A stretch of DNA of 64,000 bases from Micromonospora tulbaghiae (GCF_900091605.1 NZ_FMCQ01000013.1:1-64000), one strand, 5' to 3'; positions 33,800-42,916 are shown, counted from the first letter of the stretch. Numbers and translations are program-made. The notes: generated by a model from the sequence alone, not told the origin.

Positions 33800-34177
33800 T
33801 CAGCGCCGGCCTCGACGCTCCTCGCCGGAGCGGCGCGCGCTGCCCGCCTTCGACAGGCCCCGGCTGACCAGGTACGCGCCGGTCAGCGCGGTCAGGTACC
33901 ACCAGGCCTGGTTCGGGTTGTTGATGTTCAGGCCGTTGGCGGTGGTGCCCTTCCAGAACGCGGCGATCGCCACGACCGCGACAGCGGCGGCGTACACCCA
34001 GAACTCGGTGGTCAGGAACGCCTGCTTCGTCTCCGTACCCGGGGACGGCATGTTCTCCCGGTGACCGTCGTGCATCGACGGCATCTGCCGGGTCGACGTG
34101 TCCTGCATGTTCGACCGGTTCTGGACGTCGGACATCGGCCGGTTGGCCGGCCTGGTGGATGCAGCCTGCGTGCTCAT
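33800..34177 (-). CDS. Small conserved-type membrane protein
   Basis: This 125-aa protein has a polar, Met/Gln/Ser-rich N-terminal half and two hydrophobic helices near the C-terminus (about residues 67-84 and 96-112), ending in an Arg-rich tail (SARRSGEERRGRR). I do not recognise a characterised family. The ATG at 34177 is preceded by GAGGAGGACC. Position-specific charge suggests the tail is cytoplasmic. Confidence 0.7.
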   Translation of the reverse strand: MSTQAASTRPANRPMSDVQNRSNMQDTSTRQMPSMHDGHRENMPSPGTETKQAFLTTEFWVYAAAVAVVAIAAFWKGTTANGLNINNPNQAWWYLTALTGAYLVSRGLSKAGSARRSGEERRGRR

Positions 34178-34451
34178 CTGGTCCTCCTCAGGATTTGATG
34201 AGTCGTACCTGCATACCCTCGCCCCGCTACCGCGGGTCGGCCACGGCACGGTTCGCGCTCTGTGGCGGGGGCACCCTGGGTCTACCCCTCGCCGGAGGCA
34301 AGGTAACCGCCGGTCGGCATCCGATGGCCGCCGCGCCCTCGAATCCGGCATCCGGGCACGTACCGGTCCTCGCGGTGCTGGTTCCGGTTTCAGCCACCCA
34401 CCGTCGGGCACGCAACACCGATACCCCGAGAAGAGCTGCGAGGTGGTTGAC

Positions 34452-34874
34452 GTGCGTGAGGACGACATGCGGCAGGACGCCGCCCGGCGGGCCGAGCAGC
34501 GGGTCGCCGGAGGCGTGTACGGCGAGGGCGCGCTGGACGAGGTCACCGTGCCGCAGACCGACGTGGAGCGGATGCGGCAGGAACTCGACCCGGACGACCC
34601 GGCGGACGTGCCCGTCGACCCGACTGTGCTGCGCGACGGCGGACCGACCCGGGGTCAGGGCGCGGTGACCACGACCGGCGGTACGGCCGGACCGGCCAGC
34701 GTGCGCCGCCTGGCCCGCCAGCCGGAGAAGCACCGGGGCAAGGTGGCGCCCACGACGACCGGTGACGCCGGTACGGGTGGCATGAGCACCCCGGCCGGCG
34801 GCTCCACGAGCGACAACTCGGCCACGGGTGCCCAGGTAGGCGACTTCACCAACAACCGCCCCAACCCAGGCTGA
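34452..34874 (+). CDS. Hypothetical acidic/disordered protein
   Basis: This 140-aa hydrophilic protein is rich in Asp, Arg, Gly and Thr and is probably mostly disordered. It begins VREDDMRQDAARRAEQR and contains a DPDDPADVPVDP stretch and Thr/Gly-rich repeats. The GTG at 34452 has GAGGTGG 5 bases upstream; a GTG at 34443 and an ATG at 34467 are alternatives. The function is unknown; proteins like this are often stress-induced. Codon third-position bias supports it being real. Confidence 0.55.
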   Translation: MREDDMRQDAARRAEQRVAGGVYGEGALDEVTVPQTDVERMRQELDPDDPADVPVDPTVLRDGGPTRGQGAVTTTGGTAGPASVRRLARQPEKHRGKVAPTTTGDAGTGGMSTPAGGSTSDNSATGAQVGDFTNNRPNPG

Positions 34875-34972
34875 CCGGGGCAGAACGACGGAGGGGGCGG
34901 CACCCATGCCGCCCCCTCCACTGGCCTCTGCTCGCCTCCACTCGCCTCTACTCGCCGATCTTGCACTTGACT

Positions 34973-35035
34973 CGTCGATCATGAAGTTGACGGCGGTTTT
35001 GGAGATCCACATCGCCGCCAACTTCATGATCGACG
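34973..35035. repeat. Palindrome P6 (second copy of P2 type)
   Basis: Arms 34973-34995 and 35013-35035 are 23 nt with one mismatch and a 17-nt loop. The arms equal those of P2 (439-501) apart from the outermost bases and the single mismatch. A lone GATCTTGCACTTGA at 34957-34970 just before it resembles one arm of P3. It lies between convergent genes. Confidence 0.85.
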
Positions 35036-35085
35036 GGGCGAGGGCGGGCGGGGGGCGGGAGGGTAGGTGGGTGGGTGGGTGGGGG

Positions 35086-37380
35086 TTATGGGGTGCGGAG
35101 GATGCCCAGGCGTTGGGTGGCTCTCGTGAGGGCCACGTAGAGGTCGCTGTTGCCCCTCGGGGACTCGGACACCATCCGGGCCGGATCGACCACCAGCACC
35201 GAGTCGAACTCCAGGCCCTTGGCCTGCTCGGTGGTCAGCACGACCACCCGGTTCGCCAGCTCCGGCTGCTCACCCACAGTCGCCTCCGGCAGCGCCGCCA
35301 CCACCGCGCCGCCCAGCTCGGTCACCCGGCCGGTGGGCACCAGCACGCCGAGCCGTCCGTCGCCGAGCGACGCGGCCTCCCGGGCGGTGGCCTCGACCAG
35401 CTCGTGCACGAGCCGGTCCGCCGGTACGGCCCGGTCCCAGGGCGGTACGCCGGTGGCGCGTACCGAGCGGGGTGGCCGCAGCGCCGGGTCGATCTCGGCG
35501 AGCACGTCGGCGGCGACCGCCATGATCTCGGCCGGGGTGCGGTAGCTGACCGTCAGCTCCTCCAGCCGCCACCGGTCCGCCACGTACGGCGCCAGCGCCT
35601 CGCTCCAGGACGGCGTGCCCGCGAGCGCGCCGGTCTGGGCCACGTCACCGACGATCGTCATGGACCGGCTCGGGCAGCGGCGCATCAGCAATCGCCACGC
35701 CATGGGCGAGAGCTCCTGCGCCTCGTCCACGATCACATGCCCGAACGCCCAGGTCCGGTCGGCGGCGGCGCGCTGGGCGGTGGTGAGCCGGTCGTACTCC
35801 TCCTGCCGCTCGGAGAGCCGGTCGGCGTCGATCAGGTCGGTGACGCCGAGGATCTCACCGCCGTCGGCCTCGTCCTCCACGTCGATGGAGCGGGAGCCAC
35901 GCCAGATCTCCAGCACGCCCTCGGCGTACTCGCGCTCCAGCGCCCGGATCCGCTCCCGGCGGGCCACGGCGGCGCGTTCGTCCTCGCCGAGCAGTTCGGC
36001 TGCCTCGTCCAGCAGCGGTACGTCGGCGGGCGTCCAGCCGCCGGGCTCGCGGTGCAGCGCGGCCCGCTCGGCGTCGGTGAGCATCGGCGCGGCGGTGGCG
36101 ATCCGTTCCGGCGAGGCGTACAGGTCGGCGAGCAGGCGTTGCGGGGTCAGCACCGGCCACAGCTCGTCCAGCGCGGCCCGGATCTCCGGCTCCTCGCGCA
36201 GCTCGCGGCGGATCTCGGCGCGGTCGGCCTCGGAGAGCAGGTTCTCCCCGCCCAGCGGGTCGGCGCCGATCCGCTCGGCCACCTGGTCGGCGAGCGCGTG
36301 CACGATCTCCACGTCGAACAGGGCGCGGGCCAGGTTGTGCGGGCGGCCGGTGCGGCGTACCCGGTCGCGGGCCTGCCGCACGGTCTCCGGGTCGAGCGTC
36401 AGCACCTCCCGCTGCGGCAGCTCGATGGTGACCGGCTCGTCCGGCACCCACTGCCGGTCGCGGACCGCCGCGGCGAGCACGTCGGCCAGCACCGCGCGGC
36501 CCTTGAGCGCGGCGGTGGTGGCCGGTTCGGCGCGGCGGGCGTGCACGCCGGGGAACAGGTCGGCCTGGGTACGCAGCAGCACGCCGGTCTCGGCCAGCGT
36601 GGGCAGCACCTGGGAGATGTAGCGCAGGAAGGTGGCGTTCGGGCCGACCAGCAGCACGCCGCGGGTGGAGAGCTGCTGGCGGTGGGTGTAGAGCAGGTAC
36701 GCGGCCCGGTGCAGCGCCACCGCCGTCTTGCCGGTGCCGGGGCCGCCCTGCACCACCATCACGCCGGGCAGGTCGGCGCGGATGATGCGGTCCTGCTCGG
36801 CCTGGATGGTCTCGACGATGTCGCGCATCCGGCCGGTGCGCCCGGCGTTGAGCGCGGCGAGCAGCGACGCCTCGCCGGTCAGCTCCTCGTGCGCGGTGGG
36901 GGAGGCGGCGGCGATGTCCAGCACCTCGTCGTTGAGCCCGGTCACCTTCCGGTCGCGGGTACGCAGGTGGCGACGGCGGCGTACGCCCTGCGGGTTGGCG
37001 GCGGTGGCCAGGTAGAACGGGCGGGCGGCCGGGGCGCGCCAGTCCATCAGCAGCGGGTCGTAGTCGCCGCTGGAGTCGAAGATCCCGATCCGGCCGATGT
37101 AGCGGACGGCGCCGTCGTCGCCGTCGAGGCGGCCGAAGCACAGGCCGCTCTCGACGGCGGAGAACTGCTCGACCTGGTCGGCGTACATCGCCACCGTCGA
37201 GTCGCGCTGCGACCGGGCCTGCTGCGTGCCGCCGGTGTGACGCAACTCCTCGTCGAGCCGCCGGGCGGCCTGTTCCCGCATGCCGTCCAGCCGGTCGTAC
37301 AGCATCGAGACGTATTCCTGTTCCCGGCCGATCTCGTCGTCCTGGCGCAGGTCAGCCGACACGTCGGAGTGCGTTGACAA
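35086..37380 (-). CDS. helD: HelD-type RNA polymerase-associated helicase
   Basis: This 764-aa UvrD/Rep-superfamily ATPase is of the HelD class. It has an N-terminal coiled-coil arm (DDEIGREQEYVSMLYDRLD onward), Walker A QGGPGTGKT, a large insertion, Walker B IVDEAQE, SYRTPAEI and the C-terminal helicase motifs LTTEQAKGLEFD and YVALTRA. HelD proteins clear RNA polymerase from stalled complexes, and actinobacterial HelR protects polymerase from rifamycins. The predicted start is TTG at 37380 with AGGAG at the right distance; no in-frame ATG/GTG with a better site is seen upstream. A promoter and terminator of opposite polarity overlap its 5' end. Confidence 0.88.
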   Translation of the reverse strand: MSTHSDVSADLRQDDEIGREQEYVSMLYDRLDGMREQAARRLDEELRHTGGTQQARSQRDSTVAMYADQVEQFSAVESGLCFGRLDGDDGAVRYIGRIGIFDSSGDYDPLLMDWRAPAARPFYLATAANPQGVRRRRHLRTRDRKVTGLNDEVLDIAAASPTAHEELTGEASLLAALNAGRTGRMRDIVETIQAEQDRIIRADLPGVMVVQGGPGTGKTAVALHRAAYLLYTHRQQLSTRGVLLVGPNATFLRYISQVLPTLAETGVLLRTQADLFPGVHARRAEPATTAALKGRAVLADVLAAAVRDRQWVPDEPVTIELPQREVLTLDPETVRQARDRVRRTGRPHNLARALFDVEIVHALADQVAERIGADPLGGENLLSEADRAEIRRELREEPEIRAALDELWPVLTPQRLLADLYASPERIATAAPMLTDAERAALHREPGGWTPADVPLLDEAAELLGEDERAAVARRERIRALEREYAEGVLEIWRGSRSIDVEDEADGGEILGVTDLIDADRLSERQEEYDRLTTAQRAAADRTWAFGHVIVDEAQELSPMAWRLLMRRCPSRSMTIVGDVAQTGALAGTPSWSEALAPYVADRWRLEELTVSYRTPAEIMAVAADVLAEIDPALRPPRSVRATGVPPWDRAVPADRLVHELVEATAREAASLGDGRLGVLVPTGRVTELGGAVVAALPEATVGEQPELANRVVVLTTEQAKGLEFDSVLVVDPARMVSESPRGNSDLYVALTRATQRLGILRTP

Positions 37381-37403
37381 TCCGGCTCCTCATTGACTAA
37401 AAT
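37374..37403 (+). promoter_or_regulatory. Consensus promoter divergent to helD
   Basis: TTGACA (37374-37379), 18-bp spacer, TAAAAT (37398-37403): near-perfect vegetative promoter elements in a high-GC genome. It points away from helD, and its -35 overlaps the first helD codons. The predicted start point, about 37410, lies directly before the terminator at 37411-37440. Confidence 0.65.
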
Positions 37404-37410
37404 TGCCGCA

Positions 37411-37440
37411 GGAATGGCATTCAGAAGCCATTCCTTTTTT
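37411..37440 (+). terminator. Perfect intrinsic terminator
   Basis: GGAATGGC (37411-37418) pairs perfectly with GCCATTCC (37427-37434) around an 8-nt loop, followed by TTTTTT (37435-37440). This is a textbook plus-strand intrinsic terminator, rare at this GC content. No plus-strand gene ends here; the only upstream promoter is the one at 37374-37403. Confidence 0.8.
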
Positions 37441-37546
37441 GTGCCTGAACTGAGAAAGATAGCGCGTCGGCCGCCACCCGACCAAGCCCGGACACGACTC
37501 GGGGCCCGGCCGGCGTCAGCCGACCGAGCCCCGGGCACGGCATGTC

Positions 37547-38656
37547 TCAGCCCTTGGCCGCCTCGTAGAGCCGCTCCGGCGTGACCAGACCGGCGATCAC
37601 CCGGCCGTCGTCGGTCAGCAGCACGCTGAACAGCTTGCCGCTGAGCAGCCGGCCGCTGCCCCAGTCGCCGCTGACCTTCGGCAGGTCACCGAGCACGCCG
37701 GCCAGCATCTGCGCGTCCGGCGCGTCCGCGCCGGGCTTCGCGCCGCCGCCGGTCGCCGCGTCGCCGATCTTGGCGACCACCACCGTGGTCCAGCCGGTGC
37801 CGACGGTACGCACATCCGGCTTCTCGGCGTCCTTCCGGTCGAACCGCTTGCCCGCCGGTCCGGGCCGCTCGCCCTCGGTCGCCTCGGTGACCTTCACACC
37901 GGGCGGCGGGTTGAACCGGAACTGGTCGGCCTCCGGCGTGCGGAAGTCGACCTGGGTGAACGCCACCTGGAACGCCGGCTCGTCCTGGCCGTCGGCGAGC
38001 ACCTGCAGACGCAGCGGCACGTGCTCCTCGGCGTCGAGCGCGATCCGCACCTGGTGGACCAGGGACGCCTTGTCGCGCGGGGTGAGCACCAGCTCGTACG
38101 CGCTGCGTCCGGCCACCGTCGCCGTGCGGCCGACGGTGACCGCCGTGGTCGGGTCGATCGCCTCCAGCGCCCGGTCCGCGGCGTCGGCCGGAGTGGCCGG
38201 CACGGCGGCCCGGTCCGGGGCGTCGGCCGGCAACGTCCGGTGCGTGGCGGTGTTCTCCCGGCTGTTCCAGGTCCAGACGTCCCGCCCGTTGCGCAGGATG
38301 TCCTGCTCGCCGAGCGTGTCGACCAGCGCGATCCGCTGCCGGTCCTCGCCGCCGTACCAGACGCGCAGCGTGTGCGTACCGGACACCAGGCCGGCCAGGT
38401 CGTTGCCGGCGGCCCGGCCGGCGAGCGCGGCGATCGGCGGCAGGCCGAGGTCGGCGCGCTGCACGACGGTGCCGGAGAGCCCGTCCAGGCGGGACGTGCG
38501 CAGGTCTTCCAGGAGCTGGGCGGCGCTGCGCGGCGGCAGCGCCGGGTCGGCGCCGGCGGCGAACGTGCCGACGGCGGCGCCACCGCCGATCACGGCGACC
38601 CCCGCGGTCACCGGGACCAGCCAGCGCAGCACGGCGCGGTTCTTCATCACGGACAT
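37547..38656 (-). CDS. LolA-like/DUF2092 exported protein
   Basis: This 369-aa protein has an N-terminal signal or anchor helix (about 10-32). A beta-rich domain of the LolA/RseB-like superfold follows (about 40-330), recognised by WTWNSRENTATH, the FRTPEADQFRFNPPPGVKV strand region and overall layout. It is probably extracytoplasmic, and such folds bind lipid acyl chains. It is divergent from an OmpR-type two-component pair by 95 bp, which recalls lipoproteins that tune envelope-stress kinases; that link is inference. The ATG at 38656 follows AGGAGGTG. Confidence 0.75.
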   Translation of the reverse strand: MSVMKNRAVLRWLVPVTAGVAVIGGGAAVGTFAAGADPALPPRSAAQLLEDLRTSRLDGLSGTVVQRADLGLPPIAALAGRAAGNDLAGLVSGTHTLRVWYGGEDRQRIALVDTLGEQDILRNGRDVWTWNSRENTATHRTLPADAPDRAAVPATPADAADRALEAIDPTTAVTVGRTATVAGRSAYELVLTPRDKASLVHQVRIALDAEEHVPLRLQVLADGQDEPAFQVAFTQVDFRTPEADQFRFNPPPGVKVTEATEGERPGPAGKRFDRKDAEKPDVRTVGTGWTTVVVAKIGDAATGGGAKPGADAPDAQMLAGVLGDLPKVSGDWGSGRLLSGKLFSVLLTDDGRVIAGLVTPERLYEAAKG

Positions 38657-38751
38657 AGTGTGCACCTCCTGCGCACCATGCTGCGCGATCGTCGCTGTGA
38701 CCACGCTGAGGAGATCCCCTACGGGTGACCCCATGGTGGCACCCTGGACCG

Positions 38752-39408
38752 GTGCGGTTGCTGGTGGTGGAGGACGAGACGCGGCTCGCGGCGGCGCTGC
38801 GCCGGGGCCTGTCGGCGGAGGGGTTCGTGGTCGACGTGGCGGCCACCGGCCCGGAAGGGCTGGACGCGGCCCGGCACGGCGAGTACGACGCGATGATCCT
38901 CGACGTGATGCTGCCGGGCCTCTCCGGCTACGAGGTGGTCCGCCGGCTGCGCGCCGAGCAGCGCTGGCTGCCGGTGCTGATGCTCTCGGCCAAGGACGGC
39001 GAGTACGACCAGGCCGACGGCCTGGACTGCGGCGCCGACGACTACCTGACCAAGCCCTTCTCGTACGTGGTGCTGCTGGCCCGGCTGCGGGCGCTGCTGC
39101 GCCGCGGCGCGCCCCGGCGGCCGACCGTGCTCACCGTGGGGGACCTGCGCCTGGACCCGGCCCGCCGCCGGGTCACCCGGGCCGACGCCGAGGTGGTGCT
39201 GACCAGCCGCGAGTACGCGCTGCTGGACTACCTGATGCGCCGCCCCGGCGAGGTGGTGTCCAAGACCGAGCTGCTGGACCACGTCTGGGACGCGTCGGTC
39301 GACACCGCACCGAACGCGGTGGAGGTCTACGTCGGCTACCTGCGCCGCAAGATCGGCCGGGAGCGGCTGGAGACGGTGCGCGGCGCGGGCTACCGGCTGG
39401 CCACATGA
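38752..39408 (+). CDS. OmpR-family response regulator
   Basis: This 218-aa regulator has a receiver domain (Asp8, phosphoacceptor Asp51, Lys in YLTKPF) and a C-terminal OmpR/PhoB winged helix (about 125-218, ending VRGAGYRL). It overlaps the kinase gene by ATGA. The GTG at 38752 begins the conserved receiver strand; a GTG at 38725 with a more distant GAGGAG is an alternative. The target genes are unknown, although the divergent LolA-like gene is a likely one. Confidence 0.92.
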   Translation: MRLLVVEDETRLAAALRRGLSAEGFVVDVAATGPEGLDAARHGEYDAMILDVMLPGLSGYEVVRRLRAEQRWLPVLMLSAKDGEYDQADGLDCGADDYLTKPFSYVVLLARLRALLRRGAPRRPTVLTVGDLRLDPARRRVTRADAEVVLTSREYALLDYLMRRPGEVVSKTELLDHVWDASVDTAPNAVEVYVGYLRRKIGRERLETVRGAGYRLAT

Positions 39409-40808
39409 GCCGGTGGGTACGCGGCCCGCTGCCGCGGCTGGGCCTGCGGGCCCGGCTGCTCGCGCTGGGCGTGCTGGGACTCGTGGTCGGCTTCGCGTTC
39501 GGCGGGGCGCTGCTGCTCGGCGCGCTGGGCTGGACGCTGCAGCGCTCGGTCGACGAGGAGGCGCTGCGCACCGCCGACGCGGTGGCGCTGCTGGCCGCCG
39601 AGGACGCGCTGCCGGACCCGCTGCCGGTGGCCGGCGGGCAGTTGCGGGTGCAGGTGGTCGACGCGCAGGGCCGGATCCGGGCCGCCTCGATCGACGCGGA
39701 CCGCCTGGTGCCGATGCTCGGGCCGGACGAGCTGCGTCCCGGGCAGCGGCAGCGGCTGGTGGTGGACGGTCGGCGCGCCGGCATGCCCGGCCCGGTGCGG
39801 GTGGTCACGGTGCCGGCCGGCACGGCGCAGGAGCCGCGTACGGTGCTGGTCGCCAAGTCGCTCACCGACGTGCGGCACAGCCTGCACGTGGTCCGCAACC
39901 TGCTGCTCGTGGGTTTCCCGCTGCTGGTCGCCGGGCTCGGTGTGGTGGCCTGGCGGGTGGTGGGCGCGACGTTGCGTCCGGTCGAGCAGTTGCGCAGCGG
40001 CGCGGCCGAGATCACCGGGCGGGCCGGGGCGGAGCGGCTCCCCGTACCGGCCGGGCAGGACGAGATCCACCGGCTCGCGGTCACGCTCAACGACATGCTG
40101 GACCGGCTGGCCGCGTCCCGGGCCCGGCAGCGGGCGTTCGTCGCCGACGCCGCGCACGAGCTGCGCAGCCCGCTGACGAACATGCGTACCGAGCTGGAGG
40201 TGGCCCGGCGTCTCGGCGACGACACCGACTGGCCGGCGGTCGCCGACGACCTGCTCGCCGACACCGAGCGGCTGAGCCGACTGGTGGACGACCTGCTGCT
40301 GCTGGCCCGCCTCGACGAGCAGGACGCCCGGCCGTCCCCGGTCGGCCCGGTGGAGCTGGGGGATCTGCTGCGTGCTGTGGCCGCCCGCTACCCGTCGCCG
40401 CCGGTACGGCTGACGCCGCCGGACGCGCCCCGGTGGGTGGAGGGGGACGCGGGGGAGCTGCGCCGGGTGCTGGTGAACCTGGTGGACAACGCGCTGCGGC
40501 ACGCGTACACCGGTGTGGATCTGGCCGTGAGCGGGCCGGACGGTGCGTACCACCTGATCACGGTGACCGACGACGGGCCGGGCATCCCGGCGGCGGACCG
40601 GGAGCGGGTGTTCGCCCGGTTCACCCGGCTCGACGACGCGCGGGCCCGCGACGCGGGCGGCGCGGGCCTGGGCCTGGCCATCGTGCGCGAGCTGGTGCGC
40701 CGGGCCGGCGGCACGGTGGAGCTGGCCGACGCGACGCCCGGCGCCGCCGCGCCGGGGCTGCGTGCGACGGTACGGCTGCCCGCGCTGGCCGAGCCGGACG
40801 CGGACTGA
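39405..40808 (+). CDS. Membrane sensor histidine kinase
   Basis: This 467-aa kinase has one N-terminal transmembrane helix (about 17-41), an extracytoplasmic domain of about 120 residues, a second helix (about 165-187), HAMP, a HisKA domain with His251 in AHELRSPL, and HATPase (NLVDNALRHA, DDGPGI, GAGLGLAIV). The layout is that of envelope-stress or CseC/MprB-like kinases. Translationally coupled with its regulator. Confidence 0.92.
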   Translation: MSRWVRGPLPRLGLRARLLALGVLGLVVGFAFGGALLLGALGWTLQRSVDEEALRTADAVALLAAEDALPDPLPVAGGQLRVQVVDAQGRIRAASIDADRLVPMLGPDELRPGQRQRLVVDGRRAGMPGPVRVVTVPAGTAQEPRTVLVAKSLTDVRHSLHVVRNLLLVGFPLLVAGLGVVAWRVVGATLRPVEQLRSGAAEITGRAGAERLPVPAGQDEIHRLAVTLNDMLDRLAASRARQRAFVADAAHELRSPLTNMRTELEVARRLGDDTDWPAVADDLLADTERLSRLVDDLLLLARLDEQDARPSPVGPVELGDLLRAVAARYPSPPVRLTPPDAPRWVEGDAGELRRVLVNLVDNALRHAYTGVDLAVSGPDGAYHLITVTDDGPGIPAADRERVFARFTRLDDARARDAGGAGLGLAIVRELVRRAGGTVELADATPGAAAPGLRATVRLPALAEPDAD

Positions 40809-40812
40809 ACGG

Positions 40813-42384
40813 TCAGCGGCGTTTCGTGCAGACCGGCCCGGTGCGCGCCACAGTGTCGGTGGACCAGACGAGCGCGACCGTGAAGCAGTAGTCGGTGGTG
40901 CGGTCGAGCCCGTAGGCGATGTAGTCGGCCGAGCCGGCGGGCAGCGTGGCGAAGGTGCCCTGCGGCTGCCCGGACCGGCCCCCGGCGACCACCACGGGCC
41001 CTTCCGCGCCGGCCGGGTACGTCCAGCTCAACACGATGCTGTCGCGCCGGTCCGTGAGCGTGAACCTCCCGGGTGGCGTGCCCGGGGCGGCGGCCGCCGC
41101 TGTGGTCGGCGCGGGAGCGGCCGAGGTGGGCGGCGGCGCGCTGGTGGCCGGCGGCGGGGTGTCGCGGCCGTCGTCCACCCGGGACACCCCGGCGATCACC
41201 GCGATGGTGCCGAGCAGCAGCGCCACCACGACGCCGAGCACCACGAGCGGCAGCCAGGGCAGCGTGCGCCGCTCCGCGGCCGGCGGCCGGGGCACGTGCA
41301 CCGGTAGGTAGCGCGACGGCGCCTCGGGCGCGGGCGGCGGCACCCGGCGTACGCCGTCGGGTGCGTCGTCGGCGAGCCCGACCACAGTGGGCGGCAGCGG
41401 GTCGGCGCCGGGGCGCCACGGCTGCTCGGCGGGTTCGTCGGGCGGCCACGGGTAGTCGTCGAACGCGTCGCCGTCGGCCTCCGGCGCGGTACGCGGCGTC
41501 GGCACGTGCGCGGTCTCGGCGGCCCGGCCGGGCGGGTGGTAGAGCGGCGTCTCGACCGGCTCGTCGAGCGCGGGCGGCGAGTACGGCGGCAGGTCGTGCG
41601 GCCCTTCGGTGGCCGGGGGAACCCGGGCGGCGGGCACCACCGGCGCGGTCCGGGCGGGCGGCGGCTCGGGCGCCGGAGCGGCGGGCGCGGGGCAGACGTG
41701 GTCCGGGTCGGCGGCGGCGCGGGCCAGCCCGGCCACCTGGGCGGCGAGCGGGTCGTCGGGGTCCAGGTGCAGGCGGCACAGTTCCTCGGCGAGCGTCAGG
41801 TGCTCGTGCGAGTCGGCGTACCGGCCGCAGTCGCGTTCCATCGCGCCGAGCTTCGCCAGCATCTTGATGCCGCTGGGATGGCCGTCGCCGTAGACCTCCT
41901 GGTGCAGCTCCCAGGCGTCCTGCAGCCGGTCGCGGGCCACCTCGCACTGGCCGCGGGCGTACTCCACGGTGGCCAGGTCGGCGTGCGCGGCGAGCACCTG
42001 CTGAGACTCCGGGCCGTCGCGGGCGGTCAGCTCGATGATGACGTCGGAGTAGAGCCGGGCGGCCCGGGCGTCGCTGCCGACCCGGTGCAGCACCGCGGCC
42101 AGCGTCGCGGCGGCGGTGACGGTGCGCTCGTCGGAGCGGCCGTGCAGCCGGGTGGCCGCCGCGTACGCGAACGCGGCCCAGCCGCGGGCGGAGTGCGGTT
42201 CGCCGAGCGCGATCAGCACCCGGGCCTGGAGACCGGCCGCCTCGGCCAGCTCGGGGGAGGCGTTGCCGGGGCGGGGATCGGCGTCGCTGAGCGCGTCGGC
42301 GAGCAGCCGTTCCGCGCCGGTGAGGTCGCCTTCGGACACCAGTTGGTGCGCCTGGACGGTCAGGTCAGCGAAGCCGGAGGACAC
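40813..42384 (-). CDS. TPR - transmembrane - Fn3-like protein
   Basis: This 523-aa protein has an N-terminal helical repeat region (about 1-215) with TPR-like helices (TAAATLAAVLHRVG, VLAAHADLATVEYARG, HPSGIKMLAKLGAMERDCG). A long Pro/Ala-rich linker follows (about 225-365), then a single transmembrane helix (about 368-390), a Pro/Thr/Ala linker and a C-terminal fibronectin-III-like beta domain. The N-terminus would be cytoplasmic and the Fn3-like part outside, so it could relay between the two sides. The gene is convergent with the sensor kinase (4-bp gap). I know no characterised function. Confidence 0.7.
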   Translation of the reverse strand: MSSGFADLTVQAHQLVSEGDLTGAERLLADALSDADPRPGNASPELAEAAGLQARVLIALGEPHSARGWAAFAYAAATRLHGRSDERTVTAAATLAAVLHRVGSDARAARLYSDVIIELTARDGPESQQVLAAHADLATVEYARGQCEVARDRLQDAWELHQEVYGDGHPSGIKMLAKLGAMERDCGRYADSHEHLTLAEELCRLHLDPDDPLAAQVAGLARAAADPDHVCPAPAAPAPEPPPARTAPVVPAARVPPATEGPHDLPPYSPPALDEPVETPLYHPPGRAAETAHVPTPRTAPEADGDAFDDYPWPPDEPAEQPWRPGADPLPPTVVGLADDAPDGVRRVPPPAPEAPSRYLPVHVPRPPAAERRTLPWLPLVVLGVVVALLLGTIAVIAGVSRVDDGRDTPPPATSAPPPTSAAPAPTTAAAAAPGTPPGRFTLTDRRDSIVLSWTYPAGAEGPVVVAGGRSGQPQGTFATLPAGSADYIAYGLDRTTDYCFTVALVWSTDTVARTGPVCTKRR

Positions 42385-42432
42385 GCCCCATCGTGCTCGT
42401 CCGGCGACGGTATGTACAAGACCCGGAGTGGA

Positions 42433-42894
42433 TCAGTTTGGTCCCGAATCCGTCAGGTGGTCGGCGAGCGTCTCGCTGATGCGGCGGAGCTGGTCGACCT
42501 GAGCCGGGCTGAGCGCGTCGAACAGGTGCCGGCGTACCCCCTCGACGTGGCCGGGCGCGGCGGCGGCCAGGGTGGCGAAGCCCTCGTCGGTGAGCACGGC
42601 GACCTGCCCGCGCCGGTCGGTGGGGCAGTCCTCGCGACGGATCCACCCGGACGTCTCCAGCCGGGCGGCGGCGTGCGAGAGCCGGCTGCGGGACGAGCCG
42701 GTCAGCTCGGCCAGTTCGCTCATCCGCAGCCGCCGGTCGGGGGCCTCGGAGAGGCGGACCAGGATCTCGTAGTACGCGTGCGGCATGCCCGCGTCGTGTT
42801 GCAGCTCGCGGTCGAGCGTCTCCATCAGCGCCCGGGAGGCGGTCAGGAAGGCGCGCCAGGTCCGCTGCTCGTCGGGGTCCAGCCACCGGGTCAT
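42433..42894 (-). CDS. MarR-family regulator
   Basis: This 153-aa winged-helix regulator has the MarR core (LRMSELAELTGSSRSRLSHAAARLE and the wing DCPTDRRGQVAVLTDEG). It is divergent from a VOC-family gene, with a palindromic candidate operator at 42917-42930. Together this is a classic repressor/detoxification divergon. The start could be 42894, 42903 or 42906; the shortest is chosen because family members usually begin a few residues before the first helix. Confidence 0.88.
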   Translation of the reverse strand: MTRWLDPDEQRTWRAFLTASRALMETLDRELQHDAGMPHAYYEILVRLSEAPDRRLRMSELAELTGSSRSRLSHAAARLETSGWIRREDCPTDRRGQVAVLTDEGFATLAAAAPGHVEGVRRHLFDALSPAQVDQLRRISETLADHLTDSGPN

Positions 42895-42916
42895 GACGCC
42901 CATCATAGCGCCGATA

